A stretch of DNA of 5,710 nucleotides from the NCBI GenBank assembly GCA_030150585.1, contig JASLFM010000302.1:1-5710 (forward strand), written 5' to 3'. Position numbers and translations under genes: made by a program. The stretch is from Acidovorax sp. Its GTDB lineage: Bacteria > Pseudomonadota > Gammaproteobacteria > Burkholderiales > Burkholderiaceae_C. Below the pieces are notes generated by a model. It did not search any database, was not told the DNA's origin, and saw only the letters and a program-made list of their open reading frames with translations. Shown piece by piece: positions 1 through 4,981 of the stretch; within the stretch, counting starts at the first letter, position 1; each line of letters begins with the position of its first letter.

Positions 1-199
1 GCAGGTGGACGCCAAGGCGGCCCAGCACGGCCTCTCGAACGAGGAAGCCAAGAAGCTGCTGCTGGGCGAGAAAGAGCCCTCCATGCAATTCACCACCCCC
101 GAGGAACTGGGCGAGCTCGCGGTGTTCTTCTGCTCCAGCGCCGCCGCCAACGTGCGCGGTGTGGCCTGGAACATGGATGGCGGCTGGGCAGCGCAGTAA
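1..199 (+). CDS. bdhA: 3-hydroxybutyrate dehydrogenase, C-terminal fragment (5' end outside window)
   Basis: The open frame enters from the left edge (codons in phase from base 2) and ends at TAA 197-199, giving about 65 residues. The segment shows the C-terminal part of a classical short-chain dehydrogenase: a GLSNEEAKKLLLGEKEPS helix region, TPEELGELAVFFCSSAAA, and the ending NMDGGWAAQ. The LLGEK-P-S stretch and the DGGW-A-Q terminus are characteristic of D-3-hydroxybutyrate dehydrogenases, which oxidise 3-hydroxybutyrate to acetoacetate with NAD+ in the cytoplasm, as part of polyhydroxybutyrate breakdown. The Rossmann glycine motif and the Ser-Tyr-Lys catalytic residues lie upstream of the window and cannot be checked. 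A different SDR-family member is the main alternative. It converges on the SIMPL gene. Confidence 0.85.
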   Translation, partial: QVDAKAAQHGLSNEEAKKLLLGEKEPSMQFTTPEELGELAVFFCSSAAANVRGVAWNMDGGWAAQ

Positions 200-225
200 A
201 TCCACGTAAAGCCGCGCCGCGGATC

Positions 226-309
226 CCGCCGCCAGCGCGGGCCTGCATAGCCTGGGGCACACGCCAATCGTGCGCCCCGGGGCTACCGTTTCCTGCGCGC
301 TGGCGGCGG
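226..309. repeat. Nested inverted repeat between convergent genes, possible terminator structure
   Basis: A perfect 14-bp inverted repeat has arms CCGCCGCCAGCGCG (226-239) and CGCGCTGGCGGCGG (296-309). Inside it lies a second hairpin: TAGCC (248-252) pairs with GGCTA (281-285), then GGGGCACACG (254-263) pairs with CGTGCGCCCC (269-278) with one A-C mismatch around the loop CCAAT. The whole can fold as one long interrupted stem. It sits between the stop of the dehydrogenase gene and the stop of the SIMPL gene, where a two-way terminator would be expected. No U-tract follows the stem on either strand (A310-A314 follows on the plus strand), so it is not a classical intrinsic terminator. The rest of the 115-bp gap shows nothing else. 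Confidence 0.6.
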
Positions 310-314
310 AAAAA

Positions 315-1031
315 TCAGCGCATCTGCACCGAGCCCGAGACGTTCACCACCACCTGGGCCTTGCCCGCCTCCACCGGCACAGGGGCAGCGTCGGAGAACG
401 ATGACGCCTTCGCCTCCATGGCCATCATGCGCGGGCGCGGGCCCGGCACCATCTCGTTACTGTTCACCGCCACCTCGCGCAGCGTGTAGCCGCCGAAGCC
501 GAAGCTGCGCGACAGCTCGGCCGCGCGGGCCTTGAACTGCTCGATCGCCTGCGTCTGCGCCTCGCCCTCGACCTTGGCGCGCGCCTCGCGCGAGAGGCCA
601 AAGCCGATCTGGCTGATCGCCATCGTCTGGATCTTGCCCGCCGCGCCCGTGATGCGCGAGAAATCACGCCCCTCCATCACCAGCTCCGCGCGGCCCTGCC
701 AGCCGGCGATCTTGCCGTCCTTGCCATAGCGCGGGTACAAGCCGAACGGCCCCGTGCGCACATCGAGCAGGCCCGGCTGCGCCTGGCGCTTGGCCTCAGC
801 CAGCGCCGCGTCAAGCGCCTGCTTGAGCTGGGTCTGCACGGCGGCGGCATCTGCCGCTTCCTTGCTTGCGGCCAGCGTGAGCACCAGCAGGTCCTGCTGC
901 ACTTCCACCGTGCCCGTGGCCGACAACTGCACCACGTTCTGCGGCACAGCCGGGGAGGAGTTTTGAGCAAAAGCGGCATTAGCGCTCACCAGTATTACGC
1001 AGGCAGCTATGATTTTTGAAGTCCTTTTCAT
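315..1031 (-). CDS. Exported SIMPL-domain (DUF541) protein
   Basis: The product has 238 residues. It starts with a clear Sec signal peptide: basic MKRTSK, hydrophobic IIAACVILVSANAAFA, and a probable cleavage site after AFA at residue 22, so the mature protein is probably periplasmic. The rest fits the SIMPL/DUF541 family (YggE-like): an early VVQLSATGTVEVQQDLLVLTL strand pair, an alanine-rich helix, the GRAELVMEGRDFSRI region, IGFGLSREA, a second helical AQTQAIEQFKARAAELSRSFGF segment, and a final VVVNVSGSVQMR strand. Family roles are poorly defined; oxidative-stress and envelope functions have been proposed for relatives. The ATG at 1031 is preferred because it begins the signal peptide and has AAAGGA 11 bases upstream; a TTG at 1097 would place 22 unlikely residues ahead of the signal. 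Length is close to E. coli YggE (about 246). Transcribed divergently from ompR. Confidence 0.85.
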   Translation of the reverse strand: MKRTSKIIAACVILVSANAAFAQNSSPAVPQNVVQLSATGTVEVQQDLLVLTLAASKEAADAAAVQTQLKQALDAALAEAKRQAQPGLLDVRTGPFGLYPRYGKDGKIAGWQGRAELVMEGRDFSRITGAAGKIQTMAISQIGFGLSREARAKVEGEAQTQAIEQFKARAAELSRSFGFGGYTLREVAVNSNEMVPGPRPRMMAMEAKASSFSDAAPVPVEAGKAQVVVNVSGSVQMR

Positions 1032-1133
1032 GGGAAGCCCGGTCCTTTCATTCGGTGCGAGCCGACACGTTAACCGCAGTTCGGCGCCCTTCCGCAAAGT
1101 CCCTGCACTGCCCCTGCGAGACGGGGCAAAACA

Positions 1134-1207
1134 TGTAACAGTTGGTCAGACCCGGGGCGAAAAGCCGAACTTCTCGGCCCAAGCTGGTCAGAATCGGCTC
1201 TGTTACA
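1134..1207. promoter_or_regulatory. Paired half-sites and direct repeat upstream of ompR, candidate OmpR autoregulatory region
   Basis: Two elements are visible. First, TGTAACAG at 1134-1141 and CTGTTACA at 1200-1207 form a perfect 8-bp inverted repeat. Second, AGTTGGTCAGACCCGG (1140-1155) recurs as AGCTGGTCAGAATCGG (1182-1197), 13 of 16 identical and shifted by exactly 42 bp, about four helical turns, so both copies would lie on one DNA face. TGTAACA/TGTTACA resembles the conserved part of known enterobacterial OmpR binding sites, so autoregulation of ompR is a reasonable inference but not shown. TACAAA (1204-1209) could serve as a weak -10, though it would leave a leader of only about 13 bases. 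No good -35 was found. The remainder of the 1032-1228 interval holds a small GC hairpin, TGCCCC (1109-1114) with GGGGCA (1123-1128). Confidence 0.4.
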
Positions 1208-1216
1208 AATTGGACT

Positions 1217-1221
1217 GGGGA
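1217..1221 (+). promoter_or_regulatory. Ribosome binding site of ompR
   Basis: GGGGA lies seven bases before the ATG at 1229. It decides the start in favour of that ATG over an in-frame TTG at 1142, whose 29 extra codons have no counterpart in the OmpR family. Confidence 0.6.
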
Positions 1222-1228
1222 AAAAGCC

Positions 1229-1960
1229 ATGGCCACGACAACCAACCGTACCGATAAAATCCTCGTGGTGGATGACGACGCGCGCATCCGCGATTTGCTG
1301 CGCCGCTACCTTACGCAAGAGGGCTTCGAGGTCATGATCGCGGAGGACGGCAAGGCCCTCAACCGCATCCTGCTGCGGGAGACCGTGGACCTCATCGTGC
1401 TCGACCTCATGATGCCCGGCGAGGACGGCCTCTCCATCTGCCGCCGCCTGCGCGCCGCCAACGACCGCACGCCCATCATCATGCTCACGGCCAAGGGCGA
1501 GGATGTGGACCGCATCGTGGGCCTCGAAGTGGGCGCCGACGACTACCTGGGCAAGCCTTTCAACCCGCGGGAACTGCTTGCGCGCATCCATGCCGTGCTG
1601 CGCCGCCGACCTCCGCAGGAGGCGCCAGGCGCTCCCTCGGGCGACAACGAAGTCGTCACCTTCGGCCCGTTCACCTTCGATCTCGCCACGCGCGCGCTGC
1701 AGAAGAACGGCGAGGAGCTGCCGCTCACCACCGGCGAATTCGCCATGCTCAAGGCCCTGGTCCGCCACCCGCGCCAGCCGCTGTCGCGCGAGAAGCTCGC
1801 ACTGCTGGCGCGCGGCCGCGAGTTCGAGCCCTTCGACCGCAGCTTGGATGTGCAGGTCTCGCGCCTGCGCAAGCTCATCGAGGTCGATGCCGCCGCGCCG
1901 CGCTACATCCAGACTGTCTGGGGCGTAGGCTACGTGTTCGTTCCGGACGGCACGAACTAA
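1229..1960 (+). CDS. ompR: Two-component response regulator OmpR
   Basis: The 243-residue product is a full-length OmpR (E. coli OmpR has 239) with the same two-domain build. Receiver domain, residues about 9-125: acidic pocket DDD 15-17, phospho-acceptor D59 in VLDLMMPGEDGLSICRRLR, switch T87 in MLTAKGE, and K109 in GKPFNPRELLARI. These match E. coli D55, T83 and K105 with a constant offset of four. After a short linker (PPQEAPGAPSGD), a winged-helix DNA-binding domain spans about 142-239, with LTTGEFAMLKALVRHP, LSREKL, LARGRE, DVQVSRLRKLIE and the closing YIQTVWGVGYVFVPDG, all strongly OmpR-like rather than generic. The residue before the conserved lysine is G instead of the P seen in E. 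coli. It is a cytoplasmic transcription factor phosphorylated by EnvZ, classically controlling porins and osmotic responses; targets here are unknown. envZ follows after 67 bases. Confidence 0.96.
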   Translation: MATTTNRTDKILVVDDDARIRDLLRRYLTQEGFEVMIAEDGKALNRILLRETVDLIVLDLMMPGEDGLSICRRLRAANDRTPIIMLTAKGEDVDRIVGLEVGADDYLGKPFNPRELLARIHAVLRRRPPQEAPGAPSGDNEVVTFGPFTFDLATRALQKNGEELPLTTGEFAMLKALVRHPRQPLSREKLALLARGREFEPFDRSLDVQVSRLRKLIEVDAAAPRYIQTVWGVGYVFVPDGTN

Positions 1961-1973
1961 CTCCTCGCCCCGT

Positions 1974-2010
1974 GGCCCGGCCTCCTGGTGGAGCCGCCGG
2001 GCCTTCCACC
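1974..2010 (+). promoter_or_regulatory. Alternative stem-loops in the ompR-envZ spacer
   Basis: Fold A: GGCCCGGC (1974-1981) pairs perfectly with GCCGGGCC (1996-2003), and inside it CTCC (1982-1985) pairs with GGAG (1990-1993) around loop TGGT, leaving only CC 1994-1995 bulged. Fold B: GGTGGA (1987-1992) pairs with TCCACC (2005-2010). The two folds share bases 1987-1993 and cannot coexist. The stem begins 13 bases after the ompR stop and ends 17 bases before the first envZ ATG. No U-tract follows, so complete termination is unlikely. Partial attenuation, RNA processing or 3'-end protection that sets the OmpR:EnvZ ratio is an inference. Confidence 0.45.
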
Positions 2011-2027
2011 CTTTGCCGTTCCCTTCC

Positions 2028-3533
2028 ATGAGCGCAGCCTCCCACGACTCCCCTCCCGACGCCACCAGCCCCGCGCCGCTGGAATACACCCGGCGCCGGC
2101 CTGTGCAGGGCTCGCGGATGGGCCTGAACCTGTTCTGGCGCACCTTCTTTCTGCTCGCGCTGCTGCTCGTGGGCTCGATCCTGGCCTGGCTGCAGACCCT
2201 GCGCGCGCTTGAGTTCGAGCCCCGCACGCTGCACACGGCGCAGCAGATCGCCTCGCTCGTCAACCTCAGCCGAGCGGCTCTGGTGCACGCCGACGCGATC
2301 GCGCGTGTGTCGCTCATCAAGACCATGGCCGACCAGGAAGGTGTGCGCATCCTGCCGCGCGAGCCCGGCGACAAATTCGAGCTGCTCGACCACAACGCGC
2401 TGGGCACGCGGCTCACCGAGGAGCTCACCAACCGCCTGGGCCCGGGCACCATCGTCGCGCGCAGCGTCAACGGCGAGAACGGCCTGTGGGTGGGCTTCAC
2501 CATCAACGGCGACCCCAACTGGCTGCTCATGGACCGCTCGCGCTTCAGCCCCGCGGGAGGCAAGACCTGGCTTATCTGGCTCATCACCGCCGGCGCGCTC
2601 TCGCTCGCGGGGGCAGCCGTCATCGCGCGACTCATCAACCGGCCACTCAAGCAGCTCTCCTATGCGGCCAACCGCGTGCGCGAGGGCGACTTCACTGCCA
2701 GCCAGCTCGACGAGGAAGCCGTGACCAGCGAGATCCGCGAGGTCAACATCGGCTTCAACCGCATGGCGCAGAAGCTCGCCAAGCTCGAGCAGGACCGCGC
2801 CGTCATGCTCGCCGGCATCTCGCACGACCTGCGCACGCCGCTGGCGCGCCTGCGCCTCGAAACCGAGATGAGCGTCTCCGACGACGTGGCGCGCGAGCAC
2901 ATGGTGGCCGACATCGTGCAGCTCGATGCCACCATCGACAAATTCCTCGACTACGCGCGCCCCGACCACGTCACCCTCTCGCCCGTGAACCTGCACGCTG
3001 TGGTTTCCTCCTGCGTCTACGCCGTACAGGACCACCGCGAGCTGCAGATCACCATGGCCGTGCCCGAAGACCTCAACGTCATGGCCGACGAGGTGGAGCT
3101 CGCGCGCGTGATCTCCAACCTGCTCGAAAACGCGCGCCGCTACGGCAAGTCGCCCGACACCGATATCGCCACCGTGGATATTGCCGCCAAGGGCCGCGAG
3201 AACTGGGTGCTCATCAAACTGCGCGACCGCGGCACGGGCGTTCCGCCCGAGCAACTCGCCAACCTCACCAAGCCCTTCTTCCGTGGCGACTCCGCGCGCA
3301 CGGCCGCGGCCGGTGCGGGCCTGGGCTTGTCCATCGTGGACAAAACCGTGCAGCGCATGGGCGGCATCTTCGCGCTGGCCAACTCCGCTTCGGGCGGCCT
3401 CGTGGCCCACATCCAGCTGCAGCGCGCATCCGACTTGCCCGAGGGCGAGGACCCCAAGCAGCGCCTGCAGCGCCCGCAGATCAAGCGCCACCTGCCGCCG
3501 CGCCCGCCCACAGCCGACGATTTGAACGACTGA
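2028..3533 (+). CDS. envZ: Osmosensor histidine kinase EnvZ
   Basis: The 501-residue inner-membrane sensor kinase pairs with OmpR (E. coli EnvZ has 450). In order: a cytoplasmic N-terminus of about 35 residues; transmembrane segment about 36-57 (FFLLALLLVGSILAWL); a periplasmic domain about 58-180; second transmembrane segment about 181-202; HAMP about 203-255 with NRPLKQL; and the dimerisation/phosphotransfer helix with H-box SHDLRTPLARLRLE, phospho-site H266. The ATPase domain has N-box VISNLLENARRYG (N368), G1 box DRGTG 400-404, F-box PFFRG about 416-420 and G2 box GAGLGLSIV about 429-437. All catalytic motifs are intact, so autophosphorylation plus OmpR kinase/phosphatase activity is expected. 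The last 35 residues are charged and proline-rich. ATG 2028 has almost no Shine-Dalgarno; ATG 2118 (residue 31, MGLNLFW) has AGGG seven bases before it and begins just ahead of the first membrane segment, so it is a real alternative start. Confidence 0.95.
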   Translation: MSAASHDSPPDATSPAPLEYTRRRPVQGSRMGLNLFWRTFFLLALLLVGSILAWLQTLRALEFEPRTLHTAQQIASLVNLSRAALVHADAIARVSLIKTMADQEGVRILPREPGDKFELLDHNALGTRLTEELTNRLGPGTIVARSVNGENGLWVGFTINGDPNWLLMDRSRFSPAGGKTWLIWLITAGALSLAGAAVIARLINRPLKQLSYAANRVREGDFTASQLDEEAVTSEIREVNIGFNRMAQKLAKLEQDRAVMLAGISHDLRTPLARLRLETEMSVSDDVAREHMVADIVQLDATIDKFLDYARPDHVTLSPVNLHAVVSSCVYAVQDHRELQITMAVPEDLNVMADEVELARVISNLLENARRYGKSPDTDIATVDIAAKGRENWVLIKLRDRGTGVPPEQLANLTKPFFRGDSARTAAAGAGLGLSIVDKTVQRMGGIFALANSASGGLVAHIQLQRASDLPEGEDPKQRLQRPQIKRHLPPRPPTADDLND

Positions 3534-3542
3534 CCGCTGCCG

Positions 3543-3564
3543 GGCCCGTGCGCCCCGCAGGGCC
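3543..3564. terminator. GC-rich hairpin between convergent envZ and ispF
   Basis: GGCCC (3543-3547) and TGCG (3549-3552) pair with CGCA (3556-3559) and GGGCC (3560-3564), with one bulged G at 3548 and a CCC loop. It starts nine bases after the envZ stop and ends one base before the ispF stop codon, the place for a shared terminator. An alternative pairing, GCCCCGC (3552-3558) with GCGGGGC (3574-3580), overlaps it and extends into ispF. There is no U-tract on either strand, so the terminator role is inferred from position and stem strength only. Confidence 0.35.
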
Positions 3565-3565
3565 G

Positions 3566-4066
3566 TCAGACCGGCGGGGCCGCGCGATGCAGCAGCACCG
3601 CCGCACGCGCCTCGATCGCCAGCCCCTGGCCCACGGGCCCCAGGCGCTCTGCCGTCTTGGCCTTCACGTTCACCCGCCCGCCGTCGATCGCCAGCGCCTC
3701 GGCGATACGCGCGCGCATCGCGGGAATGTGCGCCGCCAGTCGGGGGGCCTGGGCGATCACGGTGCTGTCCACGTTGCCGATCTCCCAGCCCTCGGCACGC
3801 ACGCGACGCACGGCCTCGGTCAGCAGCACCACCGAATCCGCGCCACGAAAGCGCGCATCCGTGTCGGGGAAATGCGTGCCGATGTCGCCCAGCGCCGCCG
3901 CGCCGAACAGCGCGTCGGTAATGGCGTGCAGCAGCACGTCGGCGTCGGAGTGGCCCAGCAAACCCAGCGTGTGCGGCACCTGCACGCCGCCGATCACCAG
4001 GCGGCGCCCTGGCACCAGGGCGTGGACATCCCAGCCCTCGCCAATCCGAAAGTTCGGAAAACTCAT
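3566..4066 (-). CDS. ispF: 2-C-methyl-D-erythritol 2,4-cyclodiphosphate synthase
   Basis: The 166-residue protein (E. coli IspF has 159) catalyses step five of the MEP pathway: it cyclises CDP-methylerythritol 2-phosphate to methylerythritol 2,4-cyclodiphosphate with release of CMP, as a cytoplasmic trimer. Visible signatures: RIGEGWDVHAL with zinc ligands D13 and H15; GLLGHSDADVLLHAITDALFGAAALGDIG with the third ligand H47; FPDTD; NVDSTVIAQAPRL; and the C-terminal VNVKAKTAERLG that contributes to CDP binding. The set is complete and the family assignment is firm. Two ATGs are close: 4066 (MSFPNF) and 4072 (MTMSF). The first is preferred because GGA lies five bases upstream, but the second sits four bases after the ispD stop and would allow re-initiation. 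Both starts give nearly the same protein. It is downstream gene of an ispD-ispF operon and converges on envZ. Confidence 0.96.
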   Translation of the reverse strand: MSFPNFRIGEGWDVHALVPGRRLVIGGVQVPHTLGLLGHSDADVLLHAITDALFGAAALGDIGTHFPDTDARFRGADSVVLLTEAVRRVRAEGWEIGNVDSTVIAQAPRLAAHIPAMRARIAEALAIDGGRVNVKAKTAERLGPVGQGLAIEARAAVLLHRAAPPV

Positions 4067-4076
4067 CGTCATCCAG

Positions 4077-4898
4077 TCAAAAGAAAGGGTTGCCCGGCAC
4101 ATCCCCCGCGCCCACGCCGCGCGCGCCGCCAAAGCGCTCCAGCGTGCCGCCGTGCATGCGCTGCGCGAGCACCGCTGTGGCGAGTGCGAAGTCGTCCGGG
4201 TAGGTCACCTTGAAGTTCTGCGCCCCGCCCGGCACCAGGCGCGGGTGCAGGCCCGAGGCCTCCATGGCGCTGGCCTCGTCAGTCACCGAAGGGCCCACGC
4301 GCTCGATGGCGCCGATCAGCGGGCCGATGCGGAACATCTGCGGCGTCTGTGCCAGCCACTTGTCGCTGCGGTCCACAGTGGATGCCACGCGCACGCCGCC
4401 CGGCCCATCGGTCGCTGTCTTGAGCGTGTCGGCCAGCTTGTGGCCCAGCAAGCCCCCCACGGCATCGCCCGCGCAGGCATCGATCAGCGCATCGATCAGC
4501 GCGGTGGTGACGAGGCAGCGCGCCGCATCGTGCACCAGCACCCAGTCGGCGGCCAGCGCGCCGCGCGCGAGCAGCGCGCGCAGGCCTCCCAGCACCGTTT
4601 CGGCCCGCGTGGGGCCGCCGCACTCCACGGTGAAGTAGGTGGCGTGCGGATACGCGTCGAGGAAGCGGTCGCCCGGCGCCACGGCCACCAGCGTGCCCGC
4701 CAGCCGTGCCACGCCCGCAAACGCCGTGAGCGTGTGCATTACCAGCGGCCGCCCCGCCACCGGCTGGTACTGCTTGGGCAGTGCCGCCGCCGCGCCCGCC
4801 GGCACGGCGCGCGAGCCCGTGCCCGCGCAAGGCACCAGGCCCCAGAACCGTCCGGAGGCGGGCGGGAGAACGGCGGGCGGCTGCAGCAGGTCGGTCAT
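4077..4898 (-). CDS. ispD: 2-C-methyl-D-erythritol 4-phosphate cytidylyltransferase
   Basis: The 273-residue protein (E. coli IspD has 236) catalyses step three of the MEP pathway: CTP plus methylerythritol 4-phosphate gives CDP-methylerythritol and pyrophosphate. Motifs in order: nucleotide-binding loop LVPCAGTGSRA (21-31) leading to PKQYQPVAGRPL (41-52) with K42; GGPTRAETVLGGL (94-106); VHDAAR (122-127); DTLK (157-160); TVDRSDKWLAQTPQMF (174-189); TDEASAMEASG (206-216); NFKVTYPDDFALA (228-240) with K230. All expected binding residues are present. The loop between R30 and P41 is five residues longer than in E. coli, the proline after VHDAAR is replaced, and a glycine-rich tail of about 25 residues follows the usual end. 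ATG 4898 is preferred because homologues start near here, yet no Shine-Dalgarno precedes it; an in-frame ATG at 4943 is possible. ispF follows immediately. Confidence 0.95.
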   Translation of the reverse strand: MTDLLQPPAVLPPASGRFWGLVPCAGTGSRAVPAGAAAALPKQYQPVAGRPLVMHTLTAFAGVARLAGTLVAVAPGDRFLDAYPHATYFTVECGGPTRAETVLGGLRALLARGALAADWVLVHDAARCLVTTALIDALIDACAGDAVGGLLGHKLADTLKTATDGPGGVRVASTVDRSDKWLAQTPQMFRIGPLIGAIERVGPSVTDEASAMEASGLHPRLVPGGAQNFKVTYPDDFALATAVLAQRMHGGTLERFGGARGVGAGDVPGNPFF

Positions 4899-4906
4899 GG
4901 GGGAGC

Positions 4907-4916
4907 ATTCTAGAAT
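4907..4916. promoter_or_regulatory. Palindromic double -10 element between ispD and mfd
   Basis: ATTCTAGAAT is a perfect 10-bp palindrome in the 83-base divergent gap, so it reads TAGAAT (five of six matches to TATAAT) on both strands. On the minus strand this would place the ispD transcription start at or within a base or two of the ATG at 4898, so the mRNA could be leaderless, in line with the missing ribosome binding site. On the plus strand it would give mfd a leader of about 60 bases. Neither side has a convincing -35, which keeps confidence low. Confidence 0.35.
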
Positions 4917-4936
4917 TGCTGATCCGCCTTGCGACC

Positions 4937-4954
4937 CCTGCATGCCCGTGCAGG
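4937..4954 (+). other. Short hairpin in the mfd leader
   Basis: CCTGCA (4937-4942) pairs with TGCAGG (4949-4954) around loop TGCCCG, followed closely by the self-complementary GCCCGGGC at 4957-4964. It lies between the candidate promoter and the mfd start. No U-tract follows, so it is not a terminator by the usual rule; it could influence mfd translation or be chance in GC-rich DNA. Confidence 0.25.
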
Positions 4955-4981
4955 CCGCCCGGGCCCGACGACGCCGTCAGC

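Noticed and set aside
1032..1097. Extending the SIMPL protein to a TTG start at 1097
   Set aside because: It would bury the signal peptide 22 residues inside the protein, and a better start with a purine-rich ribosome site exists at 1031.
1070..2650. A 526-codon open frame on the minus strand across ompR and envZ
   Set aside because: It is antisense to two firmly identified genes, and its translation is low-complexity with no recognisable motif. Long antisense frames are common where third positions are G or C.
1875..3491. A 538-codon minus-strand open frame antisense to envZ
   Set aside because: It mirrors the envZ codon pattern, giving repeated V-G-H-D-A-R-L-type composition, and has no domain or credible start context.
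3534..3565. Possible small gene or RNA between envZ and ispF
   Set aside because: Only 32 bases separate the two stop codons, and they are explained by a hairpin.
2486..4213. A 575-codon plus-strand frame spanning envZ, the convergent gap and ispF/ispD
   Set aside because: It is out of frame with envZ and antisense to ispF; its R-, A-, P- and H-rich translation shows no protein family.
3657..4913. A 418-codon plus-strand frame opposite ispF and ispD
   Set aside because: Antisense shadow of two complete enzymes with all their motifs; the translation is alanine- and arginine-rich without structure.
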